From: Psococerastis gibbosa
Lineage: Eukaryota; Arthropoda; Insecta; Psocodea; Psocidae
Assembly: GCA_963971405.1 (NCBI GenBank)
Contig: OZ020485.1
Location: 16,120,001 to 16,184,000 of the forward strand
Direction: 5' to 3'
DNA length: 64,000 nucleotides
The notes below the pieces were generated by a model. The model was not told the DNA's origin, ran no database searches, and saw nothing but the letters and a program-made list of their open reading frames with translations. Shown here piece by piece: positions 30,739-41,669 of this stretch (positions are counted from its first letter, which is position 1; each line of letters begins with the position of its first letter). Position numbers and translations under genes: made by a program.

Positions 30739-31161
30739 GTGGCTATTTTTATTTTTTTACCCCCAGAAGCAAACTATCAAGGGGCAAGCGACCCCTAAAA
30801 TTTTGTTAACATTAATAACGACTACAATATATGTGAATTTAATAGAAATCGTTGGAGCCGTTTTTCAGAAATAATTTTTTTTAGACGTTTTTTTGGGAGT
30901 TTTTTGACAAGGCCCCCCCCCCCCCAAACTGAGTTACCCCGATATATATAAAACGGTCCCGAGGTATGATTTTTGCAAAAGGTACATGCTCAATTTCTTT
31001 AAAATCGACCGAGTAGTTTGCCCAGACAGACAGACATTTCTTTCGTAAAAACCACTTTTTTGGTTCCTGGGACCTCAAAACGTGTAAATCCGTTGAAATC
31101 TCGGAATCGAAAATTTCGACCATCACATAGCTTTCCTTATAATACGTATAAATTGGAAAGC

Positions 31162-31835
31162 AAAAGAGTGGTATGTCCGATGTCTCGGGCTTAGGCGACG
31201 ATACCCTCAATTGTTGTACCTTTGCGCGCCTGAGAAACTAGATTTTTCGGCTTTCTATCATATTGTGCCCAGTTCATGTCGACCGGGTTTTTGGTAATAT
31301 TCAGCAATGACTTCAATTGTCCAGTGGTTCGTCTCCCACAGCTTCAGATTATATTTTTTGTTTGGCTGACTATTTCTTTGCTACTTTCTACGGTTTGTTT
31401 CAATTTTTTTGCATTTCCATCATCCGTCCTTAAAAATTAATTCGCAAGAAACTTCAAAATTTCCTTTTGCAAATTTCAAATTAAAGTTCCTATACGTCCT
31501 CTGGACACATACATAACTTTTAATACTAGTACTACTTTGTATGCGCGCAAAAATTAATTAGCTCAGAAAAGACGCTCAACTTAAAGTTAGTTTAACCTCT
31601 GCACTTTTAATCTGCTGCACTATGAATTTAATGAAGGCTAATGAGCTTACGCTTATACGCTAGTTAAAATGACTTGCAGCTTAGTACTCTTAGATGAACG
31701 CTGTAGAAATAACAATTTTGCTTTGTTACTATAATTAAGGAAGCTTCCTTACATTCTTGATGTGTAACTTTATTAGTTTTAATTGGAATTTCCTATTACC
31801 CATTTTCAGTATTTTAGTATGTATTTTAATAATCC
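31162..31835. other. No gene seen
   Basis: AT-rich. A short open minus-strand segment near 31265-31350 (KLWETNHWTIEVIAEYYQKP) has no splice context that I can support. Confidence 0.3.
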
Positions 31836-32306
31836 ATTCACTGCGTTTGGTTTTCCCTAAAGGAAAGTAGAAATAGAACTCCAGTTTTTCTAAGTAGAAA
31901 AATAACGCCATAGAAACGTGTATCTATACGTTTCCGACTTTATACCCGACCTAATCTAACTTACCTCCAAAGTTTCTTTGCCTTCGGCTATTAACTTATG
32001 AGTATCTGCTGTAGTCCACCTCTTGCCATATGTTTCCTTTTGTTGTTATTTCTTTTATTAATTTCAGAGCTCTTTTTTTAAATTAAATAAAAATTAAAAC
32101 CAAAATCCATATGCAAAACAACAACAAATATGGCCGTTTGTCGTTTTCGATTCCCCCAGCTCAGTTAACCCTACCAAGTAGTTGGGTACAGTGTGGGAAT
32201 GTTTTGAAATACGTTTCCTTATGTCATTATTTTTATGCGTAGAAAAACTGGACTTCTATTCCTACATTATCCTACTTTCCCTTAGGGTAAACCAAACACA
32301 GCGAAT
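31836..32306. mobile_element. Harbinger-derived MITE, ~470 bp
   Basis: Ends ATTCACTGCGTTTGG...CCCTAAAGGAAAGTAG and, inverted, GAAAGTAGGATAATG near CCCTAAGGG, CCAAACACAGCGAAT. Its left end shares GGAAAGTAGAAATAGAACTC with 28450-28475, and its inside carries an inverted copy of the Myb-like exon (near 31965-32045), so it derives from the family at 28423-30438. Confidence 0.65.
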
Positions 32307-32464
32307 ACCCTTTATGAATATAGCAATTTATGTCAAAAATGTAAAAAATGCGTGCGCGCAATATTTGGTAGTTCATTAGATGAAGTCATAACCAGCATAG
32401 GCCCCACAACTGTAAACCAGGTACTGCATATGTGGGGGAACATGCATTGGTATAGCCATGGCCG

Positions 32465-32600
32465 TGCCCCCCCCCCCCAAAATATATTTTTGTATGTAAA
32501 CCTGTATGATATGACGAATTTTACCATTAATTCATTAATAAATTAAGTTAAAATATTTTTTTGGACCCCCCCCCCCCCACCGAAATCAAAACCTGGTTAC
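32465..32600. repeat. Poly-C repeat ('ggccgtgcccc')
   Basis: CATGGCCGTG followed by a C run, AT-rich middle, then a second C run and GGTTACGGCCTTG. Similar palindromic 'ggccgta/ccttggcc' ends with G or C runs occur at 47130-47300 and 57820-57970. Confidence 0.5.
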
Positions 32601-32966
32601 GGCCTTGGGTATAGCTGACGTTGCCATCCAGAATTCTTCAAGCGATAGTAGAACTGAGCCGTATTTGACTGTGCTACAAAAACTTTCCCGGCTGGTTCGT
32701 CGAAGGGAAAGAAATTTAGTGTGTTTGAAAACAATGTTGGTGGGACTGTGTGTGTTTTGTGCGCCCCCTGGGGCAGGAAACTTTAATCAGTTCCTGCCGT
32801 CTTTAGTTTTCTTTCAAATCCTTCTGGACACTTTTCCTTAATCACTTTGAAACATACGGCAGCTCTCTTTCCATTTCCAGTATTTCTCTTTAAATGTCTT
32901 TAAGAGACAACTGGAGAGGGATAATCAAATTGCTCAGACAATATCGATCATACAGCCTAAATCCAG

Positions 32967-33150
32967 CCAATGGCGCATCCACAGGAGAGGGGGGGAGGGT
33001 CATGACCCCCCTAAATGAGTAAATTCATAAGATAGTTAAAAAAAAATTGAATAAAACTCCACTTTTGCACTAAAAAATTACCTTTTGAACTTACAAAAAA
33101 CTTGTGACCCCCCCCCCTCTGAATTTTCCGTTGGATCCGCCCTTGAATCC
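32967..33150. repeat. Poly-G/C repeat, inverted relative to 26375-26550
   Basis: GGGTCATGACCCCC and AAATGAGTAAATTCAT, then a C run at about 33108-33117 and TTGGATCCGCCCTTG. Confidence 0.5.
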
Positions 33151-33300
33151 AGGCATTGAAAAAAAGCATCAGGTTGCCCCAAGATGCAGAAAATATTTAT
33201 GGCGCTGTCGAATGTCCCATCTCTCCTATATAGAATTCTAATGATAATCATTCTTAATGGAAGGGACCCTTCAGGGTAAAGATACAAACAGTACAAAGTA
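33150..33300 (-). repeat. Repeat G copy
   Basis: On the minus strand: TATATAGGAGAGATGGGACA, then GCGCC..AAATATTT and TGGGGCAACCTGATG, matching the 35576-35680 copy (TACATAGGAGAGATGAGACA, GGGCTAACTTGATGCC). Confidence 0.5.
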
Positions 33301-33649
33301 TTCCAAGTTTAATCAATAAGTTATTTGACAGGCGGTCCATGGGGATTGCTGACTGAAATGGACTTTCTATTGGAGTAATGTTGACTTATGGCCACGCTAC
33401 TGGTTAAAGAAATTGCTTATTCAGCTGTGCTAGTATAGTCAATAACAATACACTATTTATCGACAATATTGGAGCAAGACTAGATGGGATCCGACGTAAT
33501 TTACTTACGGTTGATAAGAAGACTGGGCTTACATGACACTAGCTACAGAAATGTTAGACTTTTTTCTATTAATTAACCGTTGTCCGCAGTTGATCGACAA
33601 AATGGCTTGGGAAGGACGAGAATTGAGACTCGACAATGAAGTTGTTGGA

Positions 33650-34520
33650 TATACTGTTTGGTGTAAAGTGCACCGTCTCATTTCTCGGGAATCTCAAGCA
33701 CTACTGAATGAAAGCGCAGTACCGATAAATATTCAGTGAAAATGAAACACAGGCAATCGTTATTTTAAGCCGTTGGATGGCTTCATAAACTCTTTGGCGG
33801 ACTGCAAAGGTTAGAAGTGCCCTGTCTATGGCATTTCTAGCACTAGTGGGGACACTATAGTGGGGATGGCTTCATAGTCTCTTTGGTGGACTGTGTAAGA
33901 CACCAATTTTCTGTCTCCGTACTACGGAATCTCTAGTGCTACTGGCTGCAGTGCAGTTAACGATTAATGCCCAATGAAAATAGATCATTGGCAATCCATT
34001 ACTTAAGCCGTTGGTAGCTTAATAGACTCTACGGTGGACTGCGAAGGAGGAAAGTGTCCTGTCTCCTAACTGGGGAATCTGTGGCATTCCGTGCTCCAAC
34101 TGAGACCTCAGCATGTACACGATTAATGCCCAGTGAAAATAGAGCACTGGCTATCTAATATCCATTTCTTTAACTGTTGGATGGCTTCATAGACTATTTG
34201 GTGAACTATGCAGCTACGTGTTCTGTCGCCTTCATGGGGAATCTCTAGCGCTATATGACTGAGGCGCAGTACACGATAAATGTCAAGTGAAAATGGAACA
34301 CTGGCTATCCAATATCCATTTCTTAAACTGTTGAATGGCTATAGCCTATAGACTCTTTGGCGGACTAAGTATGATCAAAGTGTCCTGTCCCCTTACTAGG
34401 CAATGTCTAATACTACTGGCTGAAGCGCAGTATACGATAAATGTCCATTGAAAACGGAACGCTGGCTATCCATTTCTTAAGCTGTTGGACGACTTCATAG
34501 ACAGTCTACAGGACTGGGTT
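33650..34520. repeat. Degenerate tandem repeat, ~150-170 bp unit, about five to six units
   Basis: Recurring order: GTTGGATGGCTTCATAGAC, CTTTGGCGGACTG, GTGTCCTGTC, GGGAATCTCTAGCACTAC, GCGCAGTACACGATAAATG, AGTGAAAATGGAACACTGGC. Unit starts lie near 33768, 33863 (partial), 34005, 34175, 34325 and 34480. A 68-codon frame at 33533-33739 overlaps the first unit and is not supported as a gene. Confidence 0.7.
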
Positions 34521-34529
34521 CGCGTCCAC

Positions 34530-35575
34530 TTCCCTTAAATGGTCATTTATCACTTTAACACCATCTGGCTTTCCAGTGGACTCCATTAATAACCACTTCT
34601 TGGACGTGCAATTACCTCTGTATTGTCTTTCTGGGATTGAATCGCGCTGTTGTGGCCGTCAAGGGCTTTTCTAGGCTAACCACTTCCATGACGTATGGCT
34701 GGGAGCAGTGCCGTCCCGAGGTCGAATTGCCTCCGGTGCAAGGTACATTTTGACGACCACCCACCCTCCCCCTGTGAAAATATTATTACAATCAAGACTT
34801 ATAACTATCATCCACTTATGTATATGGTTGTATTCCTTGTGAAAAAACGCATCTGATGAAAGAAGTTTTCCGTGTCAAAATCAACATTCTGATACTAAAA
34901 ATGGCTGATAAAAAATGACATTGGTATCAAAATGAGCAATATCCAACGCAGAGAAATTTTGTATAAGGCCAATAACTTATTCCGTGACAAAATGTGAATT
35001 CTCCTGTTTAAATTAACATAAGAAGAACTATGTTGGTTTCAAAGTCGGTATTCTCCAAGGAGGCATTGCAGCAACCAATCACAGGCCGGTTTTGTAATCA
35101 CGTGACTAATATATGCAAATGGCGACATGCATAATTTTTTTTAACTGTATTGTACTGTATCTTTTTGGTTTTAGGAATAATGTTCATTATTTTTTGTTGT
35201 AATGTTGGCTTTATTACGTCTTAACATAGAGAATTCCAAAGTCTGGAACATAATCATCAATTTCATCAATTTCCATGCACGTTCTCTTCAAAGTCGGCAA
35301 TTTCCATTAGTTTCTTGTTAATATCTCGGCTATTTGAGTAAATATCATAGTTTCGGTGATTCCCAATTATATCAATTATATCAACTGAAATCAAAACAGT
35401 CGAAATTTTGAGTTAAATTACCGGGTGACAGTTGTTTGCGGTTCCTGAAAAAAGTGTCATAGTGGAGATTGCCGATTTTGATATACTAGAGGGCTCACAT
35501 ATTCTAATTCAATATTTGCATAAATTTTAATCATAATCATAATAAGTCTTATCCAATAGGTAAAGACCTGGACAA
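34530..35575. other. No gene seen
   Basis: Mostly AT-rich sequence with no supportable exon. A 'gtgccgtcccgaggtcg' word at about 34710 resembles the edges of the poly-G/C repeats. Confidence 0.35.
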
Positions 35576-35770
35576 AAGGTCGAGTTTTACATAGGAGAGA
35601 TGAGACAGTCGAGCGCGCCAAAAATATATTTTGAATCCTGGGCTAACTTGATGCCACGTTTCCTATGTCCAGCCAGCCATCTAATACATTGGAGACTGCT
35701 ATTCTGAAATGGAAGTCGTCCTCTTGCCAACCAACTGCCCCAGGTTTTTAAACCAGGATGTTCTTCTTTG
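35576..35770 (+). repeat. Repeat G copy
   Basis: GTCGAGTTTTACATAGGAGA, GAGCGCGCCAAAAATATATT, CAGCCAGCCATCTAATAC and, further on, CTTGCC..AACTGCC..GGTTTTTAAACCA, the last also seen near 57690-57720. Confidence 0.5.
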
Positions 35771-35829
35771 CCCTTATTCCTTATTCCCGTATAAATTATT
35801 TGTGGCTTTCCTATTGATAGGCATACAAC

Positions 35830-36070
35830 AAGAGGCAAATGGATGGCGCATATTCTGAGACCCTGCTCCTCCAGAACATGATTGAAGGCACCAACTCAAG
35901 AGGACGACAGAGGAAGGAGTACCTAGAGGATGTCATGAAGGACCTATCACCTAGGGTGCGACACCTATAAAGGAATAAAAAGGACCGCACAAAGCAGACA
36001 TGAGTGGAGGAGAAGAATACAAAATTCGCTGCAAACCAATCCATAGATTGCAACTCGAGAAGAAGAGGCC
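35830..36070 (+). pseudogene. LINE C-terminal fragment
   Basis: The frame reads ETLLLQNMIEGTNSRGRQRK then EYLEDVMKDLSPRVRHL and a stop, then decayed coding sequence to about 36070. 'IEG...RGRQRK.WLDD' is the familiar tail after the reverse transcriptase of many LINEs; it is a different family from the one at 61015. Confidence 0.55.
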
Positions 36071-36104
36071 TCCGTTAGCACGCTATAAGGAACACTAACT
36101 ATAT

Positions 36105-36220
36105 GTGTTGGTCGAAATTATCCATGTTGAGATTCCAATGAATTTACACGTTTTGAGGTCTCAGAAACAAAAAAAAAATTATGTTTTACGAAATGTCAAT
36201 CTGTGGGTCTGTTAGTTTGT
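36105..36220 (-). repeat. Old R1 fragment
   Basis: It retains TGGTCGAAAT..., GATTCCAATGAATTTACACG, TTTTGAGGTCTCAGAAAC and TTTTACGAAATGTC, i.e. the R1 3' end in inverted orientation with many changes. Confidence 0.5.
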
Positions 36221-37046
36221 ATTGCAATTTGGAGCTAAACTACGCGAGAGAATTTGATAATTTGGAAAGCATGTAGATTCTTTACTACGGTGCTGTCGCA
36301 GCTGCAGCTGTTGACAGAACGCCAGAGCTGACTGCAAAACATGTTTTCCGAAATCTGAAGCCTCCCCCTTTAAAACAATTAAACACTAAATTCCTCGTAT
36401 GCAATTACAACCCGTCAAAGTTCAAAGATTAGTGAAAAGCGCGCGCGAGGAAAGCGGAGCCGAACAAAAGTGGTGAAGAGAACAAAGGCTCAGTTTCATC
36501 ACGGAGGGGTACATGAAAAAGGAAATTCTCATGGAAACGCGAGACGATTGTTTATGACTTCCGGTTCGAGACTCGTTAAGGACCCCGGCATGTGTGTGTT
36601 ATATGTGAGTGTGCGGTAGGAAGTTGTGTGTAGTAAATCATTTCTGTTTCCCCCACCACCACAGAGATATGTAATAAAAGGGCAGCAACAAATGGCCGGC
36701 GTTTGTTCTCTTCCTACATGCTGATGATGATGATGATATTAGGGGAAACACGCAACAGATAAACGCAGAAATGAGAAACCTTGCAAAAAGGGTAAAGGAG
36801 AAAAAGGGGGGGGGGGGGGCGGAAATCACTACAGTGTAGCCAGAACGGATTCTGGGATCCGTGCAATGTCGAAAAAAACTTCTTGCACAGCTTATTCCAC
36901 CACGCACCCTTAGGCTTGGGTATGCCTTGATTATGGAAAAAAGTGTGTATAAATTCAGAAAAATAAAGAAATTATGTAAGGTACAATATTATTATTATTA
37001 TTATACCTATATTATTCCATTTTTATTGTTATTATTATTTTTATGG

Positions 37047-37125
37047 GTTAATTGTTGGAGTGGGCCGAACGGCCCAAAATTCGCCAATATGGAAAATAAA
37101 TACAATTTTCTTTATTTCTTTCTTC
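37047..37125 (+). repeat. Hairpin-bearing 3' module (shared with 58726-58810)
   Basis: GGTTAATTG then GAGTGGGCCGAACGGCCC (stem GGGCC/GGCCC with loop GAAC), CAAAATTCGCC, TATGGAAAATAAA and a T/C-rich tail. The same order recurs at 58726-58810, and the part after the hairpin at 45746-45784 inverted. Confidence 0.55.
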
Positions 37126-37495
37126 TTTTTCTTGTACCGAAAATAAGGACCTGCGTGCACCAGACTGTATGTATACCGTATTATTGGTTAAACATATGCG
37201 AAGGAAGGAATCCGCCCATTCCTGTACATTGCAAAATGTTCTTGAGACGTATGCGCCTGCTTACCTTATCCCCATTTTTCGGCCTCCTTCGATACGCCCG
37301 GAATTAAAATGGAAAAATAAATAAATAATTCTTTCTAATCCATCTAATAGATTTATCATCTTCCTGAGGGTTGGCCCGCCGGAAAAGTTTCCATAAAGTC
37401 AAATTTCCAACCTGGGCCCTCCATTCTATACTTTAGTTCTCTAACAACTGCGTTCTATGGACTACTTACTATGCATTAGTTTATTACACCTGCAG

Positions 37496-37699
37496 AAAAT
37501 CTCCGGTATAACGGAAGACGTTGTGAGACGTTTAAATCCCGCAGTCTTGGCGGAGAGTTTATGTAAGGCGGTAGACTGGAAATTTCACTACAACTCTCCT
37601 TGTTCAGATTACGCTGTTGCCAACTTTACAGACGACGCCATTGCGGTTGAAGAGAGCCCGTATTTTCGGTCGCAAAAAGACTCCTATGTTACCCATTAA
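37496..37699 (+). CDS. Possible 3'-terminal exon, unidentified protein
   Basis: After the acceptor TTTATTACACCTGCAG, a phase-0 frame of 67 codons ends at TAA (37697-37699). It reads KISGITEDVVRRLNPAVLAE, SLCKAVDWKFHYNSPCSDYA, VANFTDDAIAVEESPYFRSQ and ends DSYVTH. A polyadenylation signal AATAAA lies at about 37824 followed by T-rich sequence. Composition is protein-like and distinct from the surrounding AT-rich DNA. I recognise no family. Upstream exons were not found. It could also be a chance frame. Confidence 0.38.
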   Translation, partial: KISGITEDVVRRLNPAVLAESLCKAVDWKFHYNSPCSDYAVANFTDDAIAVEESPYFRSQKDSYVTH

Positions 37700-37916
37700 G
37701 GAATTTCTACGGAAGCAGGCCTAGTAGTGGCCAAATACCGTCGTGCTAAGCTTAACACCCAGACAATTTCGTAATCCTAACTTATGAGGTAGACACATTT
37801 CTCAATAACACCAAAAGGCCTTCAATAAATTTATTTCCTGAGACATTTGACGATTTGTGTTTGCCATAACTTTATTTCAGGTGGTTGATGCTGAAAGAAG
37901 GCACTATATTTAACAA

Positions 37917-38933
37917 GAACCGGTCCGAGTCTACTCGAACATGCTTTCCAATTAATCAATTACTAAGTAGATAGAGAAAATAAGTAATTTCATGGTAAAT
38001 AATTTACTAATGGTTTAATTTCGGATATCTCGGGGGGGGGGGGGGGGGGGTTCACCTGACGTCACTGGAGGTGAGGTAACCTCAATAAATTTAAAAATCT
38101 TTAAAACTCCATTCTATCTAGTGTACGCTGTAACCATTTGGGAAGGGGGGGGGGGTCTGGAACCCAAGGACCCCCTCTTACAATCGCCTCGGATATCACC
38201 TAACCCAAAGCACTGAATTAATCGATGGAATTACATATTCTAGACCGGTCAGACCAACACATTACCACTCAGTAATAATGGCAGGGCACGCAATGCATTT
38301 GAGCATTTTCTACCATTTTTTCAAAAAACATTTTTTTGCCCAAAACCAAACACTTTTTTGGGAAAGCAACCTTTCCGGTTTCATTACTCTTGTTAACACC
38401 TAAAACATGCCTGAAGGTAGAAATCATCGATAGAAAGGTTTCGCAGAAAAATTATTTTTTAGTCATTTTTCATTAAAATTTAGTTATTTTTATTTTTTAC
38501 CCCCCGAAGCAAACTATCAAGGGGCAAGCGACCCCTCGCATTGTATTAACATTAATAAGGGCTACAATATATGTGAATTTTAAAGAAATCGTTGGAGCCG
38601 TTTTTGGGAAATAATTTTTTTTGACGTTTTTTTGGAGTTTTTTGAGAATAAAACCCCCCAAATTGAGTTAGCCCAAAATAAAAAAAAATGGTCCCGAGGT
38701 ATGATTTTTATGAACCAACATGCCGAATTCCATAAAAAGCCACTGTGTAGTTTGCCGAAAAATCGACGAACAGACAGACCGACAAACCGACAGACCGACA
38801 GGCAGATATTTCGTAAAAACCACTTTTTTGGGTTCCTGGGACCTCAAAACGTGTAAATCCGTTGAAATCTCGGAATCGAAAATTTTGACCATCACAAAGC
38901 TTTCCTTATACTACGTATAAATTGGAAAGCAAT
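37917..38933 (+). repeat. R1 repeat copy f, with a ~160 bp insertion
   Basis: Starts AAGAACCGGTCCGAG, poly-G near 38032-38050, then at about 38078-38240 a foreign poly-G-bearing piece, after which R1 resumes with GGTCAGACCAACACATTACC and runs to GTATAAATTGGAAAGC. Confidence 0.85.
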
Positions 38934-38984
38934 AATCCTGACTATAGGCTCTCCATCCACTAGTTCAGCTCCCCCGCCCCCTCT

Positions 38985-39605
38985 GTGGATTTTACGAAAT
39001 GTCTGTCTGTCTGTCTCTTCGTCGATTTCCAGGCAAACTAGTCGGTCGATTTTGATGAAATTCGGCATGTAGGTTCACAAAAATCATTCCTCGGAATATT
39101 TTTTTATTTTGGGCTAACTCAATTTGGGGGGGGGGGGGGGTTTATTTTCAAAAAACTTCAAAAAAACGACTAAAAAAATTATTTCCCAAAAACGGCTCCA
39201 ACGATTTCTTTTAAATTCACGTATATTGTAGTTGTTGTTAATGTTGATATAATGCGGGGGGTCGCTTGCCCCTTGATAGTTTGCTTCTGGGGGTAAAAAA
39301 AATAAAAATGACTAAATTTTAAAGAAAAATGACTAAAAAATTTTTTTCATGCGACACCTTTCTATCGATGATTCCGACCTTCAGGTATGTTTTAGGTGTT
39401 AAATTGAGTAACGAAACCGGACAGGTTGCTTTCCCAAAAAAGTATTTTGTTTTGTACAAAAAAAAGTTTTTTTTGAAAAAATGATAGAAAATTCACGCTC
39501 AAATGCATTGCGTGCCCTGCCAGTATTGCTGTGGGGTAATGTGTTGGTCTGACCTATCTAGAATTTACCTCACCACCAGTGACGAGTGACGTCAGGTGGA
39601 GGGGG
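38985..39605 (-). repeat. R1 repeat copy g, inverted, truncated at both ends
   Basis: Begins on the + strand at TTTTACGAAATGTCTGTC (R1 near its 3' end) and runs to GACGTCAGGTGGAGGGGGG. Only about 50 bp separates it from copy f, so f and g form a second tail-to-tail pair. Confidence 0.8.
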
Positions 39606-39609
39606 GGGG

Positions 39610-41194
39610 GAGACTTTAGCTCCATTAGCCCATTGCTGGATCCGCTAGTGATCTCGAACTCCCTGTATAATTTATATCACAGCTGAAGAAAAGGAGAGAT
39701 TGACAGATCTGTTGATACATAGTGAATTAATATAGTACTTTGTAGCATTGAGATAATAATATTCCTTTTAACTTTGCCATAATGTAAAGCCATGATCCAT
39801 AATCATATTAATATTCGTTATGAAAACCTTTAGGATGAAACGAGGTCTCTATTGTGGCAGGGGCTTATACCCTCTCACGCCCGAAACTTAGCTAAGTCTC
39901 GGACTTGTTAGTAAGTTTGAAAACTAAGGCCTACTCTTCCCGATAAGTCGTTAAGTCCAAAATTTATCGTTAAGGTTGATTTGAGTTGGGGAAACTTGAG
40001 TTGTTCGCATGTTACGTCCAGTTCCTTTTGGTCTCTGAGTTCTAAGGGTGAGTTTGAAGTAAGTTCGACAATTAGAATGGTCCTATGCTGCCGCGGTATG
40101 AAAAAATGACCTGACTACACGTTTCTGGCACATAGTGCTGATGGTATTGTTGGAATTGGTGCACTGACAGCCATCCAAATACGGAGGAATGAAATCGCGG
40201 ACAAATTTTATGTTGGAGAACAACTACAACTTTTAGGGAGATTCATCTACCTATTGAGATGGCGACCAATGTTCGACTTCCGGAAAATTTCTTCACAACT
40301 TTTCATTTCATGACCCCCTGAGGCTAAAACCACCCTCCGTTCAAAATGTTATATATATCGATATACATGTATATCGATTTTAGGAAACACTCTAACTTCC
40401 GTAAATATTATCCGATTTGGATGAAACTTGGCACAAAAATTGATCATGCAAATGCCTTGATCGAGTTCGTTAACCAGCTAGATCCGCTATTAAGTTATAA
40501 GATGGCGGCCGATTGAAAACTTATATAATTCATATCTCAGTCAATATTGGCCGCAGAGGAATGAATTTAAAAGTTCATAGTCGTCATAGTTTGGAACACA
40601 AGAGTGTTTTGTGTGTTGATGTTGTGATCGGGAAAATAATGACATTTTTTTTATTTTCTATTACACATAGCGTCAGGGACGTAAAGTTGGGCGGGGGGGG
40701 GGCACGGTCCAACTTGCCCCCCAGCTCCTTTTGGCTTTACCCCCCCCCCAGCTTCGAGCATTGTAAGACGTGGTTCTTACTTCATAGTCCCCTTTGCAGC
40801 AATATGAATATAAGCATTCTTTTTTTAGCTTTGTAAAATCTACAGCTATACTTTACAACTATTAAAAAATGCGTAAAACTCTGCAATTTTTCTATTATAT
40901 TATCAATTTTTTCTTCAATCCTGCCTGATGACGTCATAAGGTCTACTTAGTTTTGCCCCCGCCATCATTCTAAAACTTTACGCCTCTGGGTAGCGTAGAG
41001 GAAAAGCTGGGTCTGTGGAATCTCCCTACACCTGATCGGCCATAGCCGAAAGGGATGTTTTGATAACGTATCTACATTCTATGTGACGGTAGAAATCAGT
41101 CATATTTGTCTGTAGTTACGATTCTCTTCGTAGCAATTCTTTCCAACCATGGCAGTCACGTTGCAACTAGTGTGCATTGCATTGCATTGTAATT
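39610..41194. other. No gene seen
   Basis: Repeat-like non-coding sequence. A piece at 40370-40460 (CTTCCGTAAATATTATCCGA, TTTGGATGAAACTTGGCAC) has the look of a dispersed repeat, and poly-G and poly-C runs occur at 40692-40760. Confidence 0.35.
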
Positions 41195-41275
41195 TGTTGA
41201 ACGACTATTCATGGACCCAGGCCTACTTATAATGGCCCATTGGTTCCTTGTCCAAATGCCAACTACGTCAGCCCA
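41195..41275 (-). repeat. Repeat X fragment
   Basis: CATGGACCCAGGCCTACTTA and CCTTGTCCAAATGCCAAC match the inverted right part of X as at 15700-15780. Confidence 0.4.
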
Positions 41276-41474
41276 TACAATAATAACAACAAAATTAATA
41301 AAAAGGAGATATTTAAAAAAAATCTTTAAGAAAGAGACATTTATGAAGAAAAAGAAAACATTATTTACAGGCGTCACTGAAATGAGTCGTCGGATTGGGC
41401 GTAAGTGACGTGCCTCGCCTCTCCATGGAATTTTCATAATGGCACATTAGGAATATTATTATGTTTAATAATCA

Positions 41475-41665
41475 ATGGCTGGTCCAAGGGCGGATTTGAG
41501 GGGGGGGGGGGGGTCAGGGGGTCCGGACCCCCCCCCCCAAATAAATTAACTTACACTAGACAACAATGGGTTTACAGTGGGAATTAAAAATAATTATGTT
41601 TTTTAATGTTATAATCCACTGAACCTGACCGCTGACCCCCCCCCCCTAAATTGGAGGCAAAATCC
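41475..41665. repeat. Poly-G/C repeat ('ggcggattt')
   Basis: AAGGGCGGATTTGAGG with G and C runs at 41500-41537, then a C run at 41637-41646 and AAATCCGCCCTGG at the right, an inverted arrangement. A relative is at 46070-46205. Confidence 0.5.
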
Positions 41666-41669
41666 GCCC

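Larger units (their letters stand above)
28128..31161 (+). repeat. R1 repeat copy e, split by a Harbinger-like element and a SINE
   Basis: R1 sequence occupies 28128-28422, 30439-30518 and 30739-31161. The first piece lacks the poly-G tract. Order and spacing fit other copies once the two insertions are removed. It ends GTATAAATTGGAAAGC. Confidence 0.8.
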
